Shown here: piece by piece, positions 6,811-14,989 of the stretch
Layout of the letters: each line of letters begins with the position of its first letter
Numbering within the stretch: the stretch's first letter is position 1
Assembly: GCA_964344055.1 (NCBI GenBank)
Contig: CAYFLT010000004.1
Coordinates: 1-64,000, forward strand
Origin: OFTM10 sp964344055
GTDB taxonomy: Bacteria; Actinomycetota; Acidimicrobiia; Acidimicrobiales; Aldehydirespiratoraceae
Direction of reading: 5' to 3'
DNA length: 64,000 bases
Notes under the pieces: generated by a model
The model's database searches: none
What the model saw: the letters and a program-made list of their open reading frames with translations, nothing else
Told to the model about the DNA's origin: nothing
Position numbers and translations under genes: made by a program

Positions 6811-8273
6811 GGGGCGGATGGTACCGGCTCGACCGGGGTGCGCACGAGGTGAATGGCCGAAGGGATCGCCATCAGCATCACGGCAGCCAGCACGCCGAGG
6901 CTCCAGGCGAAGCCGGCCTGGAGAGCCTCGGCCAGTCGTTCGCCCATCCCCTCACCGAGACCGAGGTCCTCGAGCGAGCCACCACCGAGCAACTCCCGAA
7001 CCGGCTCCACACTGCCGATGCGGCGGTCGACCACGCTCAGGAGGACTGCCCCCGACAGGCCGACCCCATAGGTGGTGCCGAGGGTCCGGATGAACTGATG
7101 GGCGGCGTTGATGCGGCCCATCGATGCCGCGGGGATGCGGCCCTGGAGGGTGGCGATCCCGGTTGCCGACACTGATCCGACCCCACATCCGGTACCGAAG
7201 AAGAACAGCAGGATCACCGGAATCGGTGCGTCGAGGGCGACGGCCAGCGCCGCTCCGGTCAGCATCGGCGCCGCGATGCAGGCACCACCGAGGATGATCT
7301 TCTCGTTGCGAACCGTCCGTTGGAGCCGGGCGGCGGTGAAGGCGCTCAGCGACCACGCCACCGAGTGGAAGACGATCGAAAAGGCGGCCGCGGTCAGCGA
7401 GGTCCCGCGTCCACCGCGCATGTAGACCGGCAGGAAGGCGAACGAGCCGATGGCGGCCCCGACGACGAGGGTCGACGTCATGTGGATCGGCCGGTAGCGG
7501 CGGTTGGCGAGATGGTCGATCCGCATGACCGGTCGGTCGGCCCGCCGGGCATGACGGACGTAGGCGGGGAGTCCGACGACGGTCACGGCCACCCCGGCGA
7601 TCGTGAGCCAGCGGGGACCCTCGAAGGTGGTGAGGGCAGCGGTGGCGATGATCGTCACCAGCGCGATACCGAGGACGTCGGTGCGGTGCGTCTCGGCGTC
7701 GGGGTTGCGGCCCGGGAGCACCCGCCAGGCAAGCGCAGCCGCGGTTCCCGCCACGATCACGTTCAGCAGGAACACGCCCCGCCAGCCGGTGCCGGTCACC
7801 ACGGTGGCGGCGAACGTGGGGCCCGCCACACTCATCACCCCCCAGACCGTCGACACCACCGCGAATGCACGGGGACGGAGCTCGGCCGAGTAGGCGAGCC
7901 CGATGGTGGTGAGCTGGGCGGTGAACAGGATGCCCGCTGCCCCTCCCTGGAACGCGCGTGCCACGACGAGGGCGAGCATCGTCGGCGCCGCGGCGCAGAG
8001 GATTGACGTGCCCATGAACGCGATGACCGACCAGTGGAAGACCCGCCGCGGACCGAGGCTGTCGACGATCGGGCCAGCGATGAGAACCGCGACCCCTGAC
8101 GTGAGCAGCTCGATCGAGATGGTCCACGGGAGAAGGGCGACGTCGCCGAGGTCGTTGCCGACCTCGGGCAGGGCGGCGCTGACCGCCAGGTTGTTGTAGG
8201 CGATGATCCCGACGGTGGCGATCACGGCCAGGGTGACCGCCCGGTTCGAGCGGTCGAAGAGCGACTCGGTCAC
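6705..8273 (-). CDS. MFS transporter, DHA2-like drug/metabolite exporter
   Basis: 522 residues with about 14 hydrophobic segments, a layout typical of DHA2 proton-coupled efflux pumps. Family signs include the N-terminal YNNLAVSAALPEVGNDLG with LLPWTISIELL (TM1-TM2), a motif-A-like loop (GPIVDSLGPRRVF) and a motif-C-like glycine-rich TM5 (VWGVMSVAGPTFAATVVTG). It begins at GTG (8271-8273). The C-terminal 35 residues (Arg/Trp-rich) lie in DNA that also encodes the start of the next dehydrogenase. That tail does not look like transporter sequence; a lost stop codon or a small frameshift near 6810 is possible. Substrate unknown. Confidence 0.82.
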   Translation of the reverse strand: MTESLFDRSNRAVTLAVIATVGIIAYNNLAVSAALPEVGNDLGDVALLPWTISIELLTSGVAVLIAGPIVDSLGPRRVFHWSVIAFMGTSILCAAAPTMLALVVARAFQGGAAGILFTAQLTTIGLAYSAELRPRAFAVVSTVWGVMSVAGPTFAATVVTGTGWRGVFLLNVIVAGTAAALAWRVLPGRNPDAETHRTDVLGIALVTIIATAALTTFEGPRWLTIAGVAVTVVGLPAYVRHARRADRPVMRIDHLANRRYRPIHMTSTLVVGAAIGSFAFLPVYMRGGRGTSLTAAAFSIVFHSVAWSLSAFTAARLQRTVRNEKIILGGACIAAPMLTGAALAVALDAPIPVILLFFFGTGCGVGSVSATGIATLQGRIPAASMGRINAAHQFIRTLGTTYGVGLSGAVLLSVVDRRIGSVEPVRELLGGGSLEDLGLGEGMGERLAEALQAGFAWSLGVLAAVMLMAIPSAIHLVRTPVEPVPSAPCRRSASVATKVAMPPRWWRRSCGPAQVARSGRCR

Positions 8274-8326
8274 CGGGCCGACGCTAGCGGTGACCGGGCC
8301 GCTCCGAGGATTCCGTTCGGTCGGTC

Positions 8327-10018
8327 TCAGCCGATCTGATAGCGGGTGAGACCACCTTCACTTCCCACGAGGACCACGTCGCCGTTGATGGCGGCGATCC
8401 CTGGCCAGTAACCGCGTTCGGGGTCCGGGTCGGGGAGGTCCTCGACCAGCCAGTCGATGCCGTTCGGGGTGGCCACGAGCCACAGATCGGGGGAGTACTC
8501 GTGAGCCGTGTAGGGGTTGATCCCGGCCTCTTCGAGCGCGGCGTCCCACGCTTCCTCCCACGCCTGGTTCTTGACGTCCCAGGGCACCAGGAGGATGGTC
8601 GCACCCGATGCCGGGTCGATGTACCCGACACCGTCCTCGCTCTCGAGGTCGATGAACGGCGGGATTCCCGGGTCGACGTCATGGCCGTCCTCCGCGGCCT
8701 CGATCTCGGCCCAGTCGACGGAGTGGATCTCGTCGAGCACGACCGCGCCCGTCGGGTCGACGATACGGACGGCCGTGGTGGTCACGCCCTCGTCGTGATC
8801 GTTCAGTTCGGTGATCGTGAAGCCTTCGTGTTCGTAGGTGATCTCGCCGACCTCGACTCCCTCGAATGGGTCGTCGTAGCCAGCCGCATCGGTGATGGAG
8901 ACGAACCCGAGCGTGCCCGTGGGTGGTCCCATGAAGTCCATCTGGGCGTCGGCCGGGAGGTCGGGGACCACCACCGTCCGCCAGTTGGTGCCGTCGGCGT
9001 CGCCGAGCCACACGGCCGACTCGTTGGTCGCGTGCGACCAACCGAAGGCGAGTACGCCACCGTCGACGGCGGACACCCCGTTGAGCCAGGCGTCGGGCGA
9101 TTCGGCCTGCGACCAGCTACTACCGTCGACCGAGAACAGCATGTGCGCAGAGTCCTCGCCGCTGATCGTCGCGAGGAAGCCGGAGTCCGTGGCGGCCAAT
9201 GACCCGCCCCAGCCGGTGGCGGAGAGATCGGACCGCTCGAGCACACCACCCCAGGGGGCAAACCAGATCGTGGCCTCGCCAGGACCTTGGTTGAAGCTCT
9301 GGTACACGTCGGGGTCGATACCGAGCTCCTCCCACGTGTAGGTGAACTCGTCCACCGGCTGATGGCAGCAGTCCCATTCGGTGGCCTCCTCGTCCACGTT
9401 CCCGCTTTCGTCGTAGACGATTTCGGGTTCGCCGAACACCTCGACGGTGAGCCCGGTGGACGTCTCCTCCACGCTCCATCCACCGTTGAGGTTCTTCATG
9501 TCGTCCGGCAGGAACTGAGACGGGTCGGCCCACACGTGCTCGTTGACGATCGCAACGAGGCCGGTCGGACCTGCGGCTACGGAGCTCACGTAGGAGTCGG
9601 CAGAGGCGTACTCCGGGAGGTCGAGATCTGGGCTCGGGATGACATGGCTCTCCCACGTGACGAGATCAGTGGTTGCATGAATGCTGCTGGAGCTGGTGGC
9701 GTCGACCTGGTTCCAGTTCTGGGTGGCGAACACGAGGTGGTTGCCGTCGGAGGTGACGGAGTTGATGCCTTCGGCTGCGAAGGGCAGGAGCTCGGGATCG
9801 CGCGCCTCCCAGGTGATCCCATCGGTGCTGGTGGCAAGGGTCAGGGTGGCCTCGGACGGCCCGCTGAGACTCGCCATCACTTCGGGGTTCTCCTCGAGCA
9901 CTGCCATCACTTCGTCGATCAGGTCGGCTTCGATCAAGGCGGCCTGGGCATCCTCGATCGTGGTGGCACCGGAGCCCGAGACGATTTCGCGCACTTCGTC
10001 CGGGAAGAGAGCTGCCAC
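8327..10018 (-). CDS. C-terminal part of frameshifted BNR-repeat beta-propeller protein
   Basis: 563 residues in this frame. Several copies of a short motif (ATSTDGITWEARDP, TTDLVTWESHVIP, SVDGSSWSQAESP, DADGTNWRTVVVP, TPNGIDWLVEDLP) match the S-x-D-G-x-x-W pattern of BNR/sialidase-like beta-propeller blades. The region before its GTG start continues open, and PLPEFPEEV joins naturally to the other reading frame at about 10045, where the signal-anchor half ends in SSVSAVEGTGFTSFD. One missing C in GACCACTG (GACCCACTG would read Asp-Pro-Leu) restores a single protein of about 690 residues. The propeller would face outside the membrane. Ligand or enzyme activity cannot be read from sequence. 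Confidence 0.7.
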   Translation of the reverse strand: MAALFPDEVREIVSGSGATTIEDAQAALIEADLIDEVMAVLEENPEVMASLSGPSEATLTLATSTDGITWEARDPELLPFAAEGINSVTSDGNHLVFATQNWNQVDATSSSSIHATTDLVTWESHVIPSPDLDLPEYASADSYVSSVAAGPTGLVAIVNEHVWADPSQFLPDDMKNLNGGWSVEETSTGLTVEVFGEPEIVYDESGNVDEEATEWDCCHQPVDEFTYTWEELGIDPDVYQSFNQGPGEATIWFAPWGGVLERSDLSATGWGGSLAATDSGFLATISGEDSAHMLFSVDGSSWSQAESPDAWLNGVSAVDGGVLAFGWSHATNESAVWLGDADGTNWRTVVVPDLPADAQMDFMGPPTGTLGFVSITDAAGYDDPFEGVEVGEITYEHEGFTITELNDHDEGVTTTAVRIVDPTGAVVLDEIHSVDWAEIEAAEDGHDVDPGIPPFIDLESEDGVGYIDPASGATILLVPWDVKNQAWEEAWDAALEEAGINPYTAHEYSPDLWLVATPNGIDWLVEDLPDPDPERGYWPGIAAINGDVVLVGSEGGLTRYQIG

Positions 10019-10419
10019 CTCCTCGGGGAACTCCGGCAGTGGTCGAAGCTCGTGAATCCGGTGCCTTCGACGGCACTCACCGAGCTGTTGGCCACTGCGC
10101 CCTGGACCGTCGCCTCGCCGGGTGCTTGATCGGGCGAAGGGGTGGAGTCGGCAGCGCCGTCGTCGGCCGCGGCCTCGTCGTTGCCCGCGGTTTCCACGTC
10201 GGCACTGTCCGAGTCGGGCGACGCATCCCCGTCGTCATCGCCGAGCAGGCTTCCCGCAAGGAACCCCGCTCCGATCACGAGCCCGACGAGGGCGGTGATC
10301 GATGCCCACCAGCGCAGCGAGCCGCGGGTTCGGCGGGGCTCGTCGCCGACGGTGAGGAGTTCCTCGCCGCCGTCGGTCTCTTCGATGTGGATGTTCTCTT
10401 CCGCCTGGTCGTCCGCCAT
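9934..10419 (-). CDS. N-terminal part of frameshifted BNR-repeat protein (signal anchor)
   Basis: This frame gives MADDQAEENIHIEE, a cytoplasmic acidic head, then a membrane anchor (WWASITALVGLVIGAGFLAG, about residues 36-55) and an acidic Ser/Asp/Ala-rich linker. It reads sensibly to EGTGFTSFD (about 10045); the remaining 37 codons (Arg/Ser/Pro-rich) are out of frame and look like noise. The BNR-repeat part then continues in another frame (see 8327-10018). The ATG at 10419 is chosen over 10428 because AGGAG sits nine bases before it but directly abuts the other. It is divergent from the WXG100/EccC genes across about 190 bases, so a link to that secretion locus is possible but only positional. 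Confidence 0.65.
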   Translation of the reverse strand: MADDQAEENIHIEETDGGEELLTVGDEPRRTRGSLRWWASITALVGLVIGAGFLAGSLLGDDDGDASPDSDSADVETAGNDEAAADDGAADSTPSPDQAPGEATVQGAVANSSVSAVEGTGFTSFDHCRSSPRRWQLSSRTKCAKSSRAPVPPRSRMPRPP

Positions 10420-10530
10420 TGGCCGCATCTCCTGTTCGCCTGATTCCGCCTCCGGCGACCCTAGCTGCGATCTCCGGTCGCGTTCAGTCGCGGCTCACCG
10501 ACGGTGGTGGGAGAAGAGTCACGGTGATTT

Positions 10531-10556
10531 TCACTAAATCTCTTGCATTTTAGTGA
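10531..10556. promoter_or_regulatory. Palindrome upstream of the WXG100 gene, candidate operator
   Basis: TCACTAAA (10531-10538) and its exact inverse TTTAGTGA (10549-10556) are separated by ten bases, inside an unusually AT-rich patch for this window. It lies between the divergent BNR-repeat gene (start 10419) and the WXG100 gene (start 10612). Size and spacing fit a dimeric repressor site. No clear -35/-10 pair could be fixed. A weak hairpin role is less likely because it lies 5' of both genes. Confidence 0.4.
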
Positions 10557-10611
10557 TATGTGTGGCATCGTCATTGCACGAAACGACATGAGAATCCAGA
10601 AGGAGTACGAC

Positions 10612-10887
10612 ATGGCCGGTGACATGCTGGTGATGAGCAAGTCGCAGATGGAACAGCTGGCAGCCAACTTCGGTCGCCAACAGCAGGCGGTGCAGGATGT
10701 GATCCGCGCCATCCAGGGCGGGATCGACGGCACCACGTGGCAGGGCGCACGGGCCGACCGGTTCGTCCAATTGTGGAACAGCGAGTTCCGTCCGAACCTC
10801 TCGGCGCTGGTCGACGCCCTCGGGGAACACTCGGCGTTCATCGGGCGGGAGCTCCAGGCCGGAGTGACCGCGCTCGACACCGTGTGA
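10612..10887 (+). CDS. WXG100-family protein (ESAT-6-like type VII secretion substrate)
   Basis: A 91-residue all-helical protein with the central Trp-x-Gly turn (TTWQG, about residues 41-45) between two helices, the defining feature of WXG100 proteins exported by type VII secretion. The start MAGDMLVMSKSQMEQ has a very good ribosome site (AGAAGGAG, six bases upstream), which overrides longer upstream starts. The usual C-terminal YxxxD/E export signal is not obvious: the tail is SAFIGRELQAGVTALDTV. Only one WXG100 gene is present, so it may act as a homodimer. The EccC-like ATPase gene follows after 52 bases on the same strand, supporting a functional pair. Confidence 0.85.
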   Translation: MAGDMLVMSKSQMEQLAANFGRQQQAVQDVIRAIQGGIDGTTWQGARADRFVQLWNSEFRPNLSALVDALGEHSAFIGRELQAGVTALDTV

Positions 10888-10939
10888 ACGGTTCTCAGCG
10901 ACGGCGACGACGACGCAGTGAACACGGAGCGAGGACCTG

Positions 10940-13900
10940 ATGGTCTCCATGCGTGTGCTGCACCTGGGTGGCCCCGACGACATCGGCTCCGTCGGAGCGC
11001 CCCGGGTCGTCGACGTCGACGTCGCTGATGCCGCCCGGCCGACGGCGGAGTTGGCCGAGGCGCTTCGGGGACGATCCTGCATCGTCCCCCACGGGCTGAT
11101 CGTCGATGGTCGGTGGTTCCCCCCTGCCACCACCATCGACCAGCTCCCGATCCGGCAGGGGTCGACGGTGTTTCCGAGCCCGACGCCACCGGAATCCCCC
11201 GCCCCACGCCCGGCCCGGACCCGCCTGTCTCGCAGCGAGGTCCGGGCCGGTGCGCGCGCTCATCGGCGGGCCACATTCGATCGGCCACACTCGGTCGAGG
11301 CTGCACTGAGCGCCACCGGAGTGGCCGCGCTCGGTGCCACCATCCCGTTCAACCGACCGCCCCGGGCTCGACCGGAGGCCGAGCCGGTCTCGATCGAGGT
11401 GCCGGCCGACGCCCCACCCGCACCCCGCCCGGAACCCCTGTCAGTTGCCGGGATCGTCCTACCGGTCGTAGCCGGCGGAGTGATCGCGTTCCTGTGGTCG
11501 CCGATGATGGCGATCTTCACCGCGCTCGGACCGATTCTCACAATCGGCACGTGGTGGGAACGTCGGCGCCGGATCCGCCGAGATCATCGGAGCCTCACCC
11601 GGCTCGCCGACGAGGCACTGGCAGACCTCGGACGACACCTCCCGACCGCCCGCAAACGCGAGGAGCAACGGCGCCGGAGCCTGGTGCCGGATCTGGAGGA
11701 GGTCACCCGTCGAGCCACCGCCGCGTCGGTTCGTGTGTGGGAGCGTCGCACCGGCGATCTCGACTCCTTCCTCTGCGGCGTCGGCGCCGCGACGATCCCG
11801 TTCGAGCCTCGACGGAATGTGGTGGAAGCCGGCTCCGGTCGTCGAGCATCCACGTCCGACGCCACGACAAAGGCAGCCGACGCGATGCTCGCCGCCTCGC
11901 CCGCCCTCGCCGATGTGCCCATGGAGCTGTCGCTCGGGGCCGGTTCGGTGGTCGGACTCGTCGGACCATCGAACCTCACCCGGGCCGTGGCCCGATCGTT
12001 GGTCGTTCAAACGACCACCCATCACGGACCGGCCGATCTCACCCTCATGGTCCAGTGCGAGTCGGAACCGGTGCGGCGGCCGTGGGACTGGTGCCGGTGG
12101 CTACCCCACACCGCCGACCCCACGACGGGCGAACCCGGAGTGCTCGTCGCCCACTCGCCGGCCCATGAACCCAGCCTCGACGTGGATCGGGGCCGACCGG
12201 CCGGCGGGACGAACGGGCATGAGGTTCTCCTTGCGGTCCTCGACGGGGACCACTGCTTCCACGGTCGGGCTGCCACGGGGCGCCGTCTGGTGGGCATGCC
12301 GGACACGGCCATCCTCGCGTTGGTCTCGGATCCGCATCGCCTGCCCGCCGAATGCACCTCGATGGTGCGGATGGGCGATGCCGGCCGGATCGTGGTGGTC
12401 GATCCCCGGACCGCCGACGAGGGGTGCACGGGGATCGCGTGGGGGTTGGCCCCGGCGGCTGCGGAGGGCGCCGCACGACGGCTCGGTCAACTCGATGACC
12501 CCGAGCGGGTTGTCGAGGGCGCAGATCTTCCGGATTCAGTGAACCTGTTGGACCTGCTGGCCCGGGATGGTGACGTCGCCCAGCCCGACCCGGCTGACGC
12601 GATCCGACGACGGTGGCAGCGTGGACTCGTCGAGTCCGCGCCGTCGTCGCTGGCCGTGACGATCGGCGCCGATGCGCACGGGCCGGTGGATCTCGACCTG
12701 GTGGCAGACGGCCCCCACCTGGTGATCGGAGGCACGACCGGATCGGGGAAGTCGGAGCTGCTTCGCACGCTGGTGGCCTCCACCGCAGCGGTGGCATCAC
12801 CCGATGCCGTCGCCATGGTCCTCGTCGACTACAAGGGCGGCGCGGCGTTCGACTGCTGTGTCGATCTCCCTCACGTGGTGGGAGTCGTCACCGATCTGGA
12901 CGAGGCCCTCGCCGCTCGAGCGCTGAGGTGCCTCGAGGCCGAGCTCCGCCATCGAGAACGCACGCTCCGGGCCGCCGGCGCCGATGATCTCGACGCGTAC
13001 GTCGCCCGTGCGCGACTGACCCGTGAGTCCCGCCGGGCCGCGATCGAGCCCCTCCCGCGGTTGCTCGTGGTCATCGACGAGTTCGCGTCACTCGCCGCGG
13101 ATCTCCCGGACTTCATGAGCTCACTCGTGGGGATCGCCCAGCGGGGGAGGAGCCTCGGTGTTCACCTCGTGCTCGCGACCCAACGGCCCGCCGGCGTCAT
13201 CACCGAGGACATCCGCGCCAACACCGGGGCGAGGATCGCGCTCCGGGTCACCGATCGTGCGGATTCCACCGATGTCGTCGGGTCCCCCGATGCCGCCACC
13301 ATCCCGCGTGCTCGGCCCGGGCAGGCCCTGCTCCGGTTGGGGCCCGGCGAGCTCGTGCGGTTCCAGACCGCGCTGGTCACCGGCCGCACCACGGCGGGCG
13401 CGGCCGTACGGGTGCGCCCGATTGCCGGCGATGAGTCTGTTGCGAGTGCGGTCGCAGCTCCGGCCACGGCTCGGACCGACCTCGCCGCCCTGGTCGCTGC
13501 CATCGGCGAAGCCCACGGGGCCTCGGCGCGGCCGCGTATCCCGTGGCCGGAGCCGCTCCCCGCCCGGGAGATCGACACCGGTCCGACCTGGGCGCACGGC
13601 TGGTGCCTGGTCGACGATCCGGACAACCAACGGGTGTACCGGGAGGGGTGGACGCCGGGCGACGGGCATCTCGTGGTGGTCGGTGGTCCGGGGTCGGGTC
13701 GCACCACCACGCTCGGCGCGGCCGCCCTCGTTTCGGTCGACAGCGGCGCGCACGTGTACGTGATCGACCTCGACGGCGGCGTGCTGGCCGAGCTGGAAGT
13801 GCTGGCGCCGGTCGGTGCCGCCGTCGCGCCGGCGGACACCGAGCGTCGCCGCCGGCTCCTGCGCCGCCTCGACGAAGAGGTCGTGCGTCGCCGTTCGACC

Positions 13901-14929
13901 GGAGCCGGTGGTTCGCCCGAGATCGTGTTGGTCATCGACGATCTCGGGGGTCTCTCCAGAGCACACGACCCCGTGCGCGACACCGAGCCTCACGACCAGC
14001 TCGAACGGATCTGGGCGGACGGACCCGCCGTTGGTGTGTACATCGCGGCATCGGTCGGGAGGGTGGCGGACCTCCCGGCTGCCATGCTTGCGTCGGCCGG
14101 CACCGTGCTCGTCCATCCCACTCTGGATGGGAACGACAGCCTCCGGTTCGGTGTGGCTCCGCTCGACTCGGACAGTCCGCCCGGCCGCGCCCGTCGGGCG
14201 ATCGACGGTGCGGAGCTGCAGGTGGTCCTGCCGGCGGAACACCTCTCCGATGCAGTCGGCGCCCGGACCGAGAAGCAAAGCGATCCGGCTCCGTTCCAGA
14301 TCGGCGTCCTCGGAACCGACATTCCGAAGGAGTCGATCGCCGCAGCCGCATGCGTCGACGCCTCGTCCATCACGATCGACATCGGGGTGGCGGAGCGAGA
14401 CCTCGAACCCTCGCGGCTCCGGTTCCGCCGGGGAGACCACGCGCTCGTTCTCGGGCCCCGGCGATCCGGACGCACCACCGCCCTGGCCACTATGGCGACG
14501 CTGGCCGTCACCGCCGGTGTGGAGGTTGCGGTGGTCGGCTCTGCCGGCCTCGCAGACCGCATCGGAGCGCCGCTCGTCAGCCCCGGTCAGCTGCCGTCGA
14601 GAAGGGAGCTCGGCCCACCGCTGCTGCTCGTCGTCGACGACTGCGTCGAATCGGACGACTCGAGCGGTGTGCTCGCCGGAATCGTCACCCGACCGCCGGA
14701 CGGCGTGCACCTCCTCGTGGCTGCCCGGACCGATCGTTTCCGGGCGGCTTATGGCCATTGGTCGGCCGAGCTCCGGTCGGCCTCGCTCGGGATCATTCTC
14801 CGACCGGATCCGCTCGACGGGGACCTGCTCGGGGTCCCACTTCCACCGCGGTTGGCGCTGGCGCCGGTGCCAGGACGCGGTGTGCTGATCGACGACGGGC
14901 ACGTCGCCGCAGTGCAGCTGGTCCACTGA
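10940..14929 (+). CDS. EccC/EssC-like FtsK-SpoIIIE ATPase of type VII secretion
   Basis: 1329 residues, the length of EccC/EssC motor proteins. An N-terminal FHA/ubiquitin-like module (about 1-85, with IVDGRWFPPATTIDQL) is followed by a Pro-rich linker, a double membrane segment (about 168-207, GIVLPVVAGGVIAFLW) and three ATPase domains. Domain 1 has intact Walker A GGTTGSGKSE (about 597) and Walker B LLVVIDEFASL (about 708). Domains 2 and 3 have GGPGSGRTT (about 913) and GPRRSGRTT (about 1170), with Arg in place of the Walker Lys, and VIDD/VVDD Walker B versions, so they are probably binding rather than hydrolysing modules. It drives export of WXG100-type substrates across the membrane. No eccB, eccD, eccE or mycosin gene is nearby. 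Confidence 0.88.
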   Translation: MVSMRVLHLGGPDDIGSVGAPRVVDVDVADAARPTAELAEALRGRSCIVPHGLIVDGRWFPPATTIDQLPIRQGSTVFPSPTPPESPAPRPARTRLSRSEVRAGARAHRRATFDRPHSVEAALSATGVAALGATIPFNRPPRARPEAEPVSIEVPADAPPAPRPEPLSVAGIVLPVVAGGVIAFLWSPMMAIFTALGPILTIGTWWERRRRIRRDHRSLTRLADEALADLGRHLPTARKREEQRRRSLVPDLEEVTRRATAASVRVWERRTGDLDSFLCGVGAATIPFEPRRNVVEAGSGRRASTSDATTKAADAMLAASPALADVPMELSLGAGSVVGLVGPSNLTRAVARSLVVQTTTHHGPADLTLMVQCESEPVRRPWDWCRWLPHTADPTTGEPGVLVAHSPAHEPSLDVDRGRPAGGTNGHEVLLAVLDGDHCFHGRAATGRRLVGMPDTAILALVSDPHRLPAECTSMVRMGDAGRIVVVDPRTADEGCTGIAWGLAPAAAEGAARRLGQLDDPERVVEGADLPDSVNLLDLLARDGDVAQPDPADAIRRRWQRGLVESAPSSLAVTIGADAHGPVDLDLVADGPHLVIGGTTGSGKSELLRTLVASTAAVASPDAVAMVLVDYKGGAAFDCCVDLPHVVGVVTDLDEALAARALRCLEAELRHRERTLRAAGADDLDAYVARARLTRESRRAAIEPLPRLLVVIDEFASLAADLPDFMSSLVGIAQRGRSLGVHLVLATQRPAGVITEDIRANTGARIALRVTDRADSTDVVGSPDAATIPRARPGQALLRLGPGELVRFQTALVTGRTTAGAAVRVRPIAGDESVASAVAAPATARTDLAALVAAIGEAHGASARPRIPWPEPLPAREIDTGPTWAHGWCLVDDPDNQRVYREGWTPGDGHLVVVGGPGSGRTTTLGAAALVSVDSGAHVYVIDLDGGVLAELEVLAPVGAAVAPADTERRRRLLRRLDEEVVRRRSTGAGGSPEIVLVIDDLGGLSRAHDPVRDTEPHDQLERIWADGPAVGVYIAASVGRVADLPAAMLASAGTVLVHPTLDGNDSLRFGVAPLDSDSPPGRARRAIDGAELQVVLPAEHLSDAVGARTEKQSDPAPFQIGVLGTDIPKESIAAAACVDASSITIDIGVAERDLEPSRLRFRRGDHALVLGPRRSGRTTALATMATLAVTAGVEVAVVGSAGLADRIGAPLVSPGQLPSRRELGPPLLLVVDDCVESDDSSGVLAGIVTRPPDGVHLLVAARTDRFRAAYGHWSAELRSASLGIILRPDPLDGDLLGVPLPPRLALAPVPGRGVLIDDGHVAAVQLVH

Positions 14930-14989
14930 AGACATCGCCGGCCCGCACCCTCAACGCGGTGAGATACCCGCGACCCGTCTGCATCGGGC

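Noticed and set aside
9934..10045. Tail of the anchor-half frame past the frameshift as true protein
   Set aside because: Arg/Ser/Pro-rich with no link to the propeller; the other frame has the real domain sequence.
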